Positions 50,317 to 59,305 of a DNA stretch of 64,000 nucleotides are shown here, in pieces. Source of the DNA: Lachnospiraceae bacterium YSB2008 (lineage in GTDB: Bacteria > Bacillota > Clostridia > Lachnospirales > Lachnospiraceae); NCBI GenBank assembly GCA_000687655.1, contig JHWR01000001.1:1-64000 (forward strand), in the 5' to 3' direction. The number at the start of each line of letters is the position of its first letter. Positions within the stretch are counted from its first letter, which is position 1. Made by a program: the position numbers and the translations under genes. The notes beneath the pieces are model-generated. The model was not told the DNA's origin, searched no databases, and saw only the letters and a program-made list of their open reading frames with translations.

Positions 50317-52710
50317 TTACTTATCGATAGCTTCTGTCCAGTACTCCTGATTATAAATATCAGTGAATCTGTATGTTATCTTAATCGGACCTGTTCCTAC
50401 GTCAGTATTACTGATAAGAATATCCGGTTCATATATTACAGGCTCGCCGAGCTTATAGGTATCCTGGTAAACTCCCTCATATGAGTAGAAGTCACACAGG
50501 AACTGTATACTTGTTCCCTCAGGAATCTCTGTTATTGTCTTTCCTTCTATAGGGTTCTCATCATCAGTACAGAAAGGAGCTGCTCCTGCTATATATCCAT
50601 GTGGATGAGCATTATCGAATACAAGTATTATATTCACTCTCTCATCATCTATCATGGCAGGAACTCGACCTGTGATTGTATAATTCTCACCATCATCCTC
50701 TGTTGATTCTCTGTAGTAAGCAACAGGCTGACTGTCTATAGCAAGCCAGGTTCTGTCTGTTGATGCGACAAGCTTACCGTCCTCAACATCATATACATTA
50801 TCGAGACCCATATCTACATAGCCTTCTCCGTCATCATAGAACATGTTCATATCTATAGCATGAACAAGATCCCACTGAGCATCAGGAAGTGAAAGCAGAT
50901 ACTTGTCTCCATCCTGCTCCCACTTAAGGTTTGTAGTATCAAAATAATTAGCTGAAATATAGTCCGCTGCAGCTTCATTTGAAACATCACTGTCACTCAT
51001 GAATCCGATGTTATCAGAATCAAGTCCGTCTATAGGAGTGCTTCTTCCACCTGTAAGGAAGGAACCAAGAAGCTGACCTATCATATCGGAATCTCCGCCT
51101 GAAGATGTTCCGCCAAATGAACCGCCAAGAAGTGATGAAAGTGGTGTTCCTGTACCACCTGCAGATACCTGACCTGCTGTCTCAAGCTTAGCAAAGCCCT
51201 TGATAGCCTTGGTATACTCAGGATCCATTCCTATATCATCATAAGTCTTGCTTACTGTATCAACATATGAAGCCCTCTTGTAAGGGAAGTATATTGATAC
51301 ACCGTAAGCCTTAGTCATCGATGCTGATGTACGGTTATACTTAACTGCTCCTGTAAGAGCTTCTGCAAGAGCCTTTCCTTCATCATTTCCGACATTATTA
51401 GCAAGATCAACAAGGTCAACCTGATCGATCTTTGAGCTTGTAGCAAATTCTCTGGTCAGATATCTTGCATTTGAAACATCCTTGTAATCATTTGAAGATA
51501 TCTTGTTGTTGATAGACTTTGAGAATGCTGTAAGCTTGGATGGAACAGTATTTGAGAATTCAGCCAGATCTATGATTGAAAGAGTTGTCTTCTGTCCGCC
51601 GCACTTACGGTTACATTCATTTACGAAACCATCTATGATATTCTTGCCTATCTCTGTAGTAGGCATGGATGTATTCTCAGAAAGCTTATTCAGCCAGTCT
51701 GTGTAATACCAGCCTATTCCCGGCTCAGTCTCTTCTGATGCTATCATGTAATCTGCATGCTTATCCATCATAAGGGCTGTCTCTGCAGTAGCCATAAGAC
51801 ATGCATCAAATCCTACGAAGTCAAATGTAACGCCGCCGGCTGTAAGAGCCTTATTGATGTTACTGAGATTCATTGAACCACTGGTCTTATACTTCTCATC
51901 ATAACCATATCCACTTACTGATCCGCCGCCGTGATCCCAGAGTATGAGTTCATATCTGTCAGCCGGATAATTCGAAGCGCCCCACTTAATGAAGCTTGAA
52001 AGTGTATTTGGGTCAGTCATAGGCTTAGCACCGTCGTCAGCAACAAGCTGCTTGATACCGCCCTTCTGAACCTTATATATCTGATTTACCTTATTTGAGA
52101 TACCGTTTGTCTTCCAGCCGTTACATCCACCTGTGTAAACAATGATATTGATCTTGTCACTGAGGTTTGAAGCTGCCATCTCACCAAGGTCATTTGAAGC
52201 CATACCATGCTTTGACTCAAGATCTGTACCACACATATATACAAGTATGGTTATAGTATCCTGACCGCCGCCTACTATGGCAGTTCTCTTTGCACGAGAG
52301 CCCTCTGCTACAGAAGTATCAAGCTGAACGTTTGAATTATCTGTATATGGAGCAGTTGTCTGTCCACCATTGTTTCCACCAAGGTCACTTATGAAGTCAT
52401 ATCCTGATCCTGTTCCGCCGGTATTACCGGTGCCGCTCACTCCTGATCCGTCATAGCCACCGCTGTTACCGCCCAGACCGCCTTTGAGAAGGAAGAATAT
52501 GATTATGATCACGATTATGAGACCGCTTCCGCCGCCTGCTGCTGCACGCTTAACTCCACCGCCGCTGCTGCTTCCGCCTGATGGTCTTCCCGCGTAACCA
52601 TTGCTGCTTCCTACCGGACCGCCGCCTATGCCACTGCCCTGCTTATGTACGCCTTTGCTTCCCTGTGTTACATACTTGTCTCTGCTTCTTGGTGCATTCG
52701 GTGCTCCCAT
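50317..52710 (-). CDS. Membrane-anchored clostripain-family (C11) cysteine peptidase
   Basis: The 797-residue protein has a Gly/Ser-rich start, a TM helix (about residues 61-78, GLIIVIIIIFFLLKGG), a Gly-rich linker, and a C11 peptidase domain (about 145-500). The catalytic His is in LILWDHGGGSVSGYG and the Cys in VGFDACLMATAETAL. A beta-rich C-terminal domain (about 560-797) is acidic. Clostripains cut after Arg and are usually secreted or surface-bound. It lies between the GH3 gene (14 bases upstream) and the FIST-GGDEF gene (29 bases downstream), so is probably cotranscribed. Confidence 0.93.
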   Translation of the reverse strand: MGAPNAPRSRDKYVTQGSKGVHKQGSGIGGGPVGSSNGYAGRPSGGSSSGGGVKRAAAGGGSGLIIVIIIIFFLLKGGLGGNSGGYDGSGVSGTGNTGGTGSGYDFISDLGGNNGGQTTAPYTDNSNVQLDTSVAEGSRAKRTAIVGGGQDTITILVYMCGTDLESKHGMASNDLGEMAASNLSDKINIIVYTGGCNGWKTNGISNKVNQIYKVQKGGIKQLVADDGAKPMTDPNTLSSFIKWGASNYPADRYELILWDHGGGSVSGYGYDEKYKTSGSMNLSNINKALTAGGVTFDFVGFDACLMATAETALMMDKHADYMIASEETEPGIGWYYTDWLNKLSENTSMPTTEIGKNIIDGFVNECNRKCGGQKTTLSIIDLAEFSNTVPSKLTAFSKSINNKISSNDYKDVSNARYLTREFATSSKIDQVDLVDLANNVGNDEGKALAEALTGAVKYNRTSASMTKAYGVSIYFPYKRASYVDTVSKTYDDIGMDPEYTKAIKGFAKLETAGQVSAGGTGTPLSSLLGGSFGGTSSGGDSDMIGQLLGSFLTGGRSTPIDGLDSDNIGFMSDSDVSNEAAADYISANYFDTTNLKWEQDGDKYLLSLPDAQWDLVHAIDMNMFYDDGEGYVDMGLDNVYDVEDGKLVASTDRTWLAIDSQPVAYYRESTEDDGENYTITGRVPAMIDDERVNIILVFDNAHPHGYIAGAAPFCTDDENPIEGKTITEIPEGTSIQFLCDFYSYEGVYQDTYKLGEPVIYEPDILISNTDVGTGPIKITYRFTDIYNQEYWTEAIDK

Positions 52711-52724
52711 TCTGTCACCTCCAT

Positions 52725-54092
52725 CTAACTCTTAAGCTTAAGCTTTGCTTCTATGATTCTTCTTACAGAATCGTCTATCCTGTCTTCAGATATCTTTCCG
52801 TCTTTGACCGCCTGTATGACTCCGTCTGCTGCAGCCTTAACATCAGGCGGATCAAGTATCATATCATTACCTGCCTGTACTGCAAGAACTGCAGCATCTC
52901 CGGCAGAGTATTCATTTGTTATTGCCTTCATAACCATGGAATCGGTTATGATAATTCCTTCATACTCCAGATCGTTCCTGAGTATATCGGTAACAACCTT
53001 CTTGGATAATGAGCATGGTTTCTTATCTCCGGTAACTGATGGAAGAGATATATGAGCTACCATTATGAACTCCACGCCCTTTTCATTTGCACTCATGTAA
53101 GGGATGAGTTCGGATTTCTTAAGATCATCATAGGTCTTATCTACATCAGCATAGCCATTATGTGTATCTCCGGATACAGCTCCGTGTCCCGGGAAGTGTT
53201 TATATACACTCAGTATTCCATGTGAATGGAGTCCGTCGGAATATGCTCCTGCAAACTCTGTAACCTTCTTCGGATCGTCCCCGAAGGAACGGTCACCTAT
53301 AATGGTGCTGTTAGGATTTGTAAGAACATCTGCAACCGGTGCGAGATCAACATTGAACCCCAGCTCCTTAAGATAGGTTCCTATGGTATCACCCGCCTTA
53401 TAGGCCTCATCCTTGTCTTTGATATCCTTCATAGGACCTACGTTATCGATACCAAACTCTCCGGTATTTGCTATCCTGGCAACCTTTCCGCCCTCTTCAT
53501 CTACCGAGAGAAAGAGGGGTAAGCCTTCTACTTCCTTTGCAAATTTCTGAGTATTAGAAAGCATCTCCTTTGTCTGCTCGGCATTTATAAGGCTTCTGCC
53601 CATATAGAGTATGCCGCCTACAGGCTTCTCTGTAAGGGCCTGCTTGGTCGCATCACCTGCAACAGTCGCAACGCTTACGCCCGTAAGAGTTTCAGGAGTG
53701 ACCATGAACATCTGATATACCTTCTGTTCAAGAGACATATCCGCAAGAATCTTGTCTGCTTCACTGTCAGATCCCTTGTCAGTCTTATCGTCCTTTTCGG
53801 TAGAACCTTCTTCTTTAGTCTTATCGCCCGGAAGCACTATCTCATCATCATTCATGAATTTGGTAGTTGCTTCAGTCGAGGCCACCTCGCTCGCATCCGT
53901 ATCCGAACCGGGATCCATATTTTCTCTGCTGTTCTGATTTTCTATGCCCATCTTTTCTCTGTCAGAAACTGATGTAATACTCTTATTTTTGGAGCTTAGA
54001 AAAACCGTAAGCAGCAGAGCTACTACTGAAAAACATATGATTATGATATTTCTTGTCAGAACTCTTCTGTTTGTTTTTTTCTTCTTTGCCAT
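52725..54092 (-). CDS. GH3-family beta-N-acetylhexosaminidase (NagZ-like), membrane anchored
   Basis: The 455-residue protein has a TM or signal anchor (about residues 13-32, NIIIICFSVVALLLTVFLSS), an acidic linker rich in Asp, Ser and Thr, then a GH3 catalytic domain (about 115-450). Family features are LPLFLSVDEEGGKVARI, the His-containing KHFPGHGAVSGDTHNGY with the DTH acid/base pair, and the nucleophile Asp in IITDSMVM. NagZ removes N-acetylglucosamine from muropeptides; here the enzyme faces outside. Closely linked to the GGDEF-EAL gene 38 bases upstream and the protease gene downstream. Confidence 0.93.
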   Translation of the reverse strand: MAKKKKTNRRVLTRNIIIICFSVVALLLTVFLSSKNKSITSVSDREKMGIENQNSRENMDPGSDTDASEVASTEATTKFMNDDEIVLPGDKTKEEGSTEKDDKTDKGSDSEADKILADMSLEQKVYQMFMVTPETLTGVSVATVAGDATKQALTEKPVGGILYMGRSLINAEQTKEMLSNTQKFAKEVEGLPLFLSVDEEGGKVARIANTGEFGIDNVGPMKDIKDKDEAYKAGDTIGTYLKELGFNVDLAPVADVLTNPNSTIIGDRSFGDDPKKVTEFAGAYSDGLHSHGILSVYKHFPGHGAVSGDTHNGYADVDKTYDDLKKSELIPYMSANEKGVEFIMVAHISLPSVTGDKKPCSLSKKVVTDILRNDLEYEGIIITDSMVMKAITNEYSAGDAAVLAVQAGNDMILDPPDVKAAADGVIQAVKDGKISEDRIDDSVRRIIEAKLKLKS

Positions 54093-54130
54093 TCTTGGTG
54101 CCCTGATAGGTCAGTAATCTATGGTTACTT

Positions 54131-56695
54131 TTATCTGTAAATGAAGTCATCAAGCTTTCTTTCGAACTCATCGACAGGAAGCGGTTTATCGAAATAATAT
54201 CCCTGTGCAAATTCGCACGCATTGTCCTTAAGTATGCTGAGCTGTTCTTCAGTCTCTACACCTTCAACTATACATTCAAGGCCTATACTCTGCGCCATCG
54301 CTACAACATACTTGAACATGAGCTTCTTCTCATCTGCAAGAAGATCTCCCGGAACAGGAAGGAAGCTCTTGTCGATCTTAAGAACATTCCATGGTATATC
54401 ACGAATAAGATTCAGTGATGAATAACCTATACCGAAGTCATCGACTGCGGTCATGATTCCATTTTCCTGAAGTCCTCTTACTATCCTCTTCAGATCATTG
54501 AACTCAACATCCGTCGTTGTCTCAGTAAGCTCTATCTCGATGAATTCGTGTGGAACCTTATACTTATCTATCGTTTCAAGTATGTGTTCAAGCAGGCCCA
54601 CATCTGCAAGATGTCTTCTTGAGAAGTTTACAGATACTCTGACCACTCTCTTACCCGCATCTATCCATCTTCTTATATCTCTGCATACATGCTCGAGCAT
54701 ATAGAAATCAAGCTCACATATCTCCTGATTCTTTTCAAGCATCGGTATGAACTCAGCCGGCATGATGAGTCTTTCATCATGTATCCAGCGGCAGAGTGCC
54801 TCTGCTCCGGAGAGTGAATTGTCATGCACGGAAATCTTCGGCTGATAGTATATAACGAATTCTTCATTCGCAATAGCTTCGCTGAAGGTTCCGGATACCA
54901 TAAGCTCCTGACGCTTATTCATAAGCATATGGTCATCGAAGTATATGATATCTCTCGTTCCATTTGACCTTGCAACATTGAGCGCTGTTGCAATTCTGTC
55001 CATGATATCCGAATGATTCTTGAAACTGTTTTCCTCAGGAATCTCGAAAACTCCTACATTAGCCGATACATTTACCCTGGAACCTGACAGTTCATCATAT
55101 AAAACAGATGCGCCGCTGAGTATTTCAAGTATGTCGTCAGCCTTTTCCTTATTTACAAACAGAACAAAGTTATCACCACCAACACGGGCAACGACTTCAT
55201 CCCTGGTCAGTTTTTCATCTATCATGTGAACATAGTTTTTCATAACCAGAGTTCCGGTATTTCTGCCGAGCTGCTGATTGATAACAGAGAACTTTTTCAG
55301 ATTAAAGAACATCGCTGTATAATCACCGGCCTTCTTTTCCTGAACCACTCTGTTAACATAGCTGATGAAGTATTTAATGTTGTGGATCTGAAGCTCATTA
55401 TCGTAGAACTTCATTCTTTCAGCCAGCTTCATAAGTCGGCTTCTGCCGTTCATAACATATATTATACGAATGAGATATTCTATTATATCCTTCTCATCAT
55501 CATTCCAGTCAGTCTCATCCTTCTTCTGATAAGCTGTATAGTATGCCACATTATAGCCTCTGGTAACATATCTGTTCTGTATTGTCCTTGACTGATCTTC
55601 GTCACCATCAACATAAAGGACAGCTGTACTTCCATTTCCTTTATGCTCTTCTTCAGCATTATCATAAAATGAAGTATCAAACTTAGCTATTCTCAGAGCC
55701 TTACAGATATCATCAAGAACTCCGTCATTTAACGGTCTGTCACTCAGCGGAAGTGCATCAAGTTTAAAGAACAGTACCCTTGCCATATCAAGAAGCTCTT
55801 CTCTGCTCTTTATCTCTGCTTCTTTCCTCTCAACCTTCTTCATGAACTTATCATGATGGCGTTTCTTCATTTCGTACATCCTGCTGTCGCCTTCATGTAT
55901 AAGTTCATCTATATTAATCTCTGTCCCTCTTCTCCTTGCGAGTCCCACGCTTATGGAAAGAGTCATATTGTCATCACTGAAGAGCGCTTCGACTTCCCTC
56001 GAAAAATCCTCTATCTTATAGTTCAGGAATTCCTCATCCAGCTCTTCATCTATAAGAACTGCAAACTCATCTCCGCCAAGTCTTACAACCTTATAATCCG
56101 GAAATGCATTTTTAATTATTTCAGCTGTTTCCTTTAATATCTCATCACCACGTGAATGGCCGTAATTATCATTTATATACTTGAAACCATCCAGATCGAG
56201 GTACATGAACGACCACAGATTGTTGGAATGATTCTGAAGGTATTCATACAGAAATCTTCTGTTATAGAGACCCGTAAGACTGTCAGTATTTGCCAGCATA
56301 TAGAGATTCTTCTCATAGCTTCTCTGATTGGTAGTATCACGGAAGAGAGCTATATAACCGGCTATGGTTTCCTGATCATCATAGACCTCTTGTATAGTCA
56401 GATAGAATGTCCTGCTGCTGCCTTTTCTGTATCTGAACTCCTGAGATACCGAATGTCTCTCTCTGTCTATATCAGAATTTGTTATAGGCTCCAGATATTC
56501 ATCCTTCCATTTCTTAAAGTTAAATGAATAGTTGTCCCCGTCTATCCCTGTAAGCTTATGAAAGAATTCATTTGCCTTCATAAGTCGCCAGTCAGCATCA
56601 GTAATTACCATGGGAAATGGAACGTTCTCCACGAGTATTCCCGACTCATCACATAGCTTTTCAAGTGCTGTTATGTCATATTTGATATCCAGCAT
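54131..56695 (-). CDS. PAS-GGDEF-GGDEF-EAL cyclic-di-GMP regulator
   Basis: The 854-residue protein lacks clear TM helices. It has an N-terminal PAS domain (about 20-125), a first GGDEF with intact RLGGDEFAVLID (about 130-290), a linker, a second GGDEF-like domain with the altered RVGGDNFVLFVN (about 430-590), and an EAL phosphodiesterase domain (about 600-845) with intact GAEALCRW, DDFGIGYSSLNLI and EGVETEEQ. It could both make and break cyclic-di-GMP; the second GGDEF is likely a regulatory pseudo-domain. GAGG lies upstream of the ATG. First gene of the cluster with GH3, clostripain and FIST-GGDEF. Confidence 0.95.
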   Translation of the reverse strand: MLDIKYDITALEKLCDESGILVENVPFPMVITDADWRLMKANEFFHKLTGIDGDNYSFNFKKWKDEYLEPITNSDIDRERHSVSQEFRYRKGSSRTFYLTIQEVYDDQETIAGYIALFRDTTNQRSYEKNLYMLANTDSLTGLYNRRFLYEYLQNHSNNLWSFMYLDLDGFKYINDNYGHSRGDEILKETAEIIKNAFPDYKVVRLGGDEFAVLIDEELDEEFLNYKIEDFSREVEALFSDDNMTLSISVGLARRRGTEINIDELIHEGDSRMYEMKKRHHDKFMKKVERKEAEIKSREELLDMARVLFFKLDALPLSDRPLNDGVLDDICKALRIAKFDTSFYDNAEEEHKGNGSTAVLYVDGDEDQSRTIQNRYVTRGYNVAYYTAYQKKDETDWNDDEKDIIEYLIRIIYVMNGRSRLMKLAERMKFYDNELQIHNIKYFISYVNRVVQEKKAGDYTAMFFNLKKFSVINQQLGRNTGTLVMKNYVHMIDEKLTRDEVVARVGGDNFVLFVNKEKADDILEILSGASVLYDELSGSRVNVSANVGVFEIPEENSFKNHSDIMDRIATALNVARSNGTRDIIYFDDHMLMNKRQELMVSGTFSEAIANEEFVIYYQPKISVHDNSLSGAEALCRWIHDERLIMPAEFIPMLEKNQEICELDFYMLEHVCRDIRRWIDAGKRVVRVSVNFSRRHLADVGLLEHILETIDKYKVPHEFIEIELTETTTDVEFNDLKRIVRGLQENGIMTAVDDFGIGYSSLNLIRDIPWNVLKIDKSFLPVPGDLLADEKKLMFKYVVAMAQSIGLECIVEGVETEEQLSILKDNACEFAQGYYFDKPLPVDEFERKLDDFIYR

Positions 56696-56791
56696 ATCCC
56701 CACCTCAATAATGTTTCAAAACACGAAAATCACAGAGTACATTTTCACTCTGCATACATAGAAACATTTTATCACAAACAAAGTTCATTTT

Positions 56792-57718
56792 CTATAAAGA
56801 AAACTGATCAAAGAAGCTTTCTTCACTGCCGCTTCCAACATGTTCTCTCATGAAGTACGCCTTCATTTCAGGCGCCTTATCACCCATACTTAGAAGAGCA
56901 TCATCGAAGTTTTTGTCATTAATGGCACCTATGGCAAGAAACAGCTTATAATACTCCGGAATATGATTCTTCTCATTTAGTAGAACCTCCCATGCTTCAG
57001 AGGATTCAGAACCAACAGTATGTGACTTTATATAGTCTGTCATCGCTGTTCTAAGGCTGTCTGATATTCCGAAATCATGTATCAGTCTCATAAATGATAC
57101 TCTCGACTTCTCTCTTCTTCTCTCCGCCACGAAGCTCTCTATAGTGCAGTCGATGTCCTCCTCGCCGCAGAGTATCATCTCGGTATGTCCTTCTTCATCA
57201 GCTTCCTTCAGAATATCCATAAGAGCCATATCAAGTCTTCTGAACCAGTCTTTAGAACCCGCCTCTTTAAAATCAAGGAGATATTCCACGTTCTTCATAC
57301 GTGATACCTCCGCAAGAAGAACAGCTGTATCCTCTTTCTCTTTGTCAGTCATGGAGACTTCTGTATCTTCCTCGCCGGGTCTTGGTATGAGTTCTATCCT
57401 TCGCAGCTTCTCATCCCCTGTAAAGACTCCTCTGCCAAGCTTGATACCCTTCCTCGGAAGTTCCAGCGTATCAAGGTTCTGACAGTGAGCAAACGCCCAG
57501 TCAGATAGCTTTCTTATCGTATCCGGAAGTACAAGTTTTCTGAGTGCCTTGGAATTTAGGAACGCCTTCTTGCTTATCTTTCTTACAGGATACTCTTCTA
57601 TATGATCCGGGATTATAAGCTCTGTATCTCTCCCGCTGTATGAGGTGATGCTTACCTTATCATCCTTAATCCTGTAATATATAGTTCCCTTTTCAGTTTC
57701 TATACTTTTATCAAACAT
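56792..57718 (-). CDS. Leucine-rich-repeat protein of BspA type, cytoplasmic
   Basis: The 308-residue protein has BspA-type leucine-rich repeats at about residues 20-125 (ELIIPDHIEEYPVRKISKKA, ALRKLVLPDTIRKLSDWAF, NLDTLELPRKGIKLGRGVF). The C-terminal half (130-308) is helical and ends with SGSEESFFDQFSL. No signal peptide is present, unlike most surface BspA proteins, so it acts inside the cell. It lies 63 bases downstream of the MoxR and VWA pair and may work with them as a client or adaptor. No precise function known. Confidence 0.85.
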   Translation of the reverse strand: MFDKSIETEKGTIYYRIKDDKVSITSYSGRDTELIIPDHIEEYPVRKISKKAFLNSKALRKLVLPDTIRKLSDWAFAHCQNLDTLELPRKGIKLGRGVFTGDEKLRRIELIPRPGEEDTEVSMTDKEKEDTAVLLAEVSRMKNVEYLLDFKEAGSKDWFRRLDMALMDILKEADEEGHTEMILCGEEDIDCTIESFVAERRREKSRVSFMRLIHDFGISDSLRTAMTDYIKSHTVGSESSEAWEVLLNEKNHIPEYYKLFLAIGAINDKNFDDALLSMGDKAPEMKAYFMREHVGSGSEESFFDQFSL

Positions 57719-57781
57719 ATGCTATATTCCAATCAATTATTACCCGGTACAATCTGGTTTACATAAATCTTCCGACAGCAA

Positions 57782-59284
57782 TCATATATCAAGTGCAAGT
57801 ATCTCGTCACGCAGTGCATTTTTACGTTCACTGAGCATAAGCTTCTTGCTTGCCTCTTCATATTCCTGCGAACCAAACTGAGATATGAATCTTGCTCCTG
57901 TATCACTTACAGTAAGCTCCGTAACAAATATCAGAAGCTCCTCCGCATCTCCGAAGACCTCTTCGATGAAAGCAAATACATTTTTCAGTCTTTCTTTCTT
58001 CTTTTCCGCATCATCCTTAAGTCCGGCGACATTATTATCAAAAGCTTCTTTAACTTTTGTGAACGCTTCATTTCCGTTCATTTCACTTACATCAGGTATA
58101 TCATCATAGAATGAAATGACCATGCGGTCGCGTTTTTTATCCTTCTCAGAAAGAGTATTTGCCGCCTTAAGTTTCTCCATTCTCTGCTTAGCCGCATCAC
58201 GTCCTTTAAGAAGAACCTCAGACATCTCTTTACCCGAATACTCTTCGGACATAGTCTTGACCTTCTTAAGTACAGGCATAACAGCAGCAAGCGTATCAGC
58301 AAACAGCAGAGTTTCTGACATATCGGCCATTATCCTGTCAGTCAGGATTCCAAGAACAGAAAGCTTCTCGTCAAAGCCTGCCTTTGCCGCCCTTTTCTTA
58401 GCAGTCTCAGGAATATTTCCGGCAAGGATATCATCTATACGATAATCCTTCCTGTACTTCCTGTACATATCATAATATGCCGTGAATTCTCTGACTATCT
58501 TGTCATTTCTTATATACTGCTCGACAAGCTCTTCCGTAACCTTTTTATCCTTCTCTTCATAGATGGTTATGATACGTGCCAGATCTTCCCAGCCTCTTGC
58601 GGTAACGTATGAACGTCCTTTGACAGTCATTTCCATATGATAGAAATAATCCTTATGTATCTCAAGGAAGCCCGTGATAGCCGGATGAACCTTATATTCC
58701 TTGGCATACTGCTTCCATGCCTCATAGTCAGCCTCAACTGAAATAACCTTCAGTCTGTCCATGGTCACGACATCAAACTCTCTGACATTCTTATTATATT
58801 CCGGCGGATTTCCCGCAGTAACAACAACCCATCCGTCCGGAACCTTATGACGTCCGAAAACCTTATACTGAAGGAACTGAAGCATGGAAGGAGCGAGAGT
58901 CTCAGAAACACAGTTGATCTCATCCAGGAAGAGTATTCCTTCCTTAACACCCGAATTCTTCATAACATCATAGATAGATGCGATGATTTCACTCATGGTA
59001 TAAAGAGTCACATCATACTTAAGCCCTTCATATTCTTCATGGCTTATAAATGGAAGGCCCAGTGCTGACTGTCTCGTATGGTGTGTCATGGAATATGATA
59101 CCAGCGCTATCCCGAGTTCAGATGCTATCTGCTCCATGATGGCAGTCTTTCCTATACCCGGTGCTCCGAGCAGGAATACAGGCCTCTGATTCTGAATCGG
59201 AATCTTATAATCTCCATATTCATCCTTTGCCAGATATATCTCAACATCATTTTTAATGAATTCTTTTGCATCTCTTATGTTCAT
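57782..59284 (-). CDS. MoxR-family AAA+ ATPase
   Basis: The 500-residue ATPase has Walker A FLLGAPGIGKTAIMEQI, Walker B GILFLDEINCVSETL, sensor-1 WVVVTAGNPPEYN and a MoxR-type helical extension (about 250-500). MoxR ATPases act as chaperones that remodel or load cofactors on partners, often with a VWA protein. The partner is likely the VWA gene 21 bases upstream at 59306-60670. The C-terminal part has a long coiled-coil-like stretch (about 370-460) beyond the usual MoxR core. Confidence 0.93.
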   Translation of the reverse strand: MNIRDAKEFIKNDVEIYLAKDEYGDYKIPIQNQRPVFLLGAPGIGKTAIMEQIASELGIALVSYSMTHHTRQSALGLPFISHEEYEGLKYDVTLYTMSEIIASIYDVMKNSGVKEGILFLDEINCVSETLAPSMLQFLQYKVFGRHKVPDGWVVVTAGNPPEYNKNVREFDVVTMDRLKVISVEADYEAWKQYAKEYKVHPAITGFLEIHKDYFYHMEMTVKGRSYVTARGWEDLARIITIYEEKDKKVTEELVEQYIRNDKIVREFTAYYDMYRKYRKDYRIDDILAGNIPETAKKRAAKAGFDEKLSVLGILTDRIMADMSETLLFADTLAAVMPVLKKVKTMSEEYSGKEMSEVLLKGRDAAKQRMEKLKAANTLSEKDKKRDRMVISFYDDIPDVSEMNGNEAFTKVKEAFDNNVAGLKDDAEKKKERLKNVFAFIEEVFGDAEELLIFVTELTVSDTGARFISQFGSQEYEEASKKLMLSERKNALRDEILALDI

Positions 59285-59305
59285 ATGTAATCCCCTTATC
59301 CCAAA

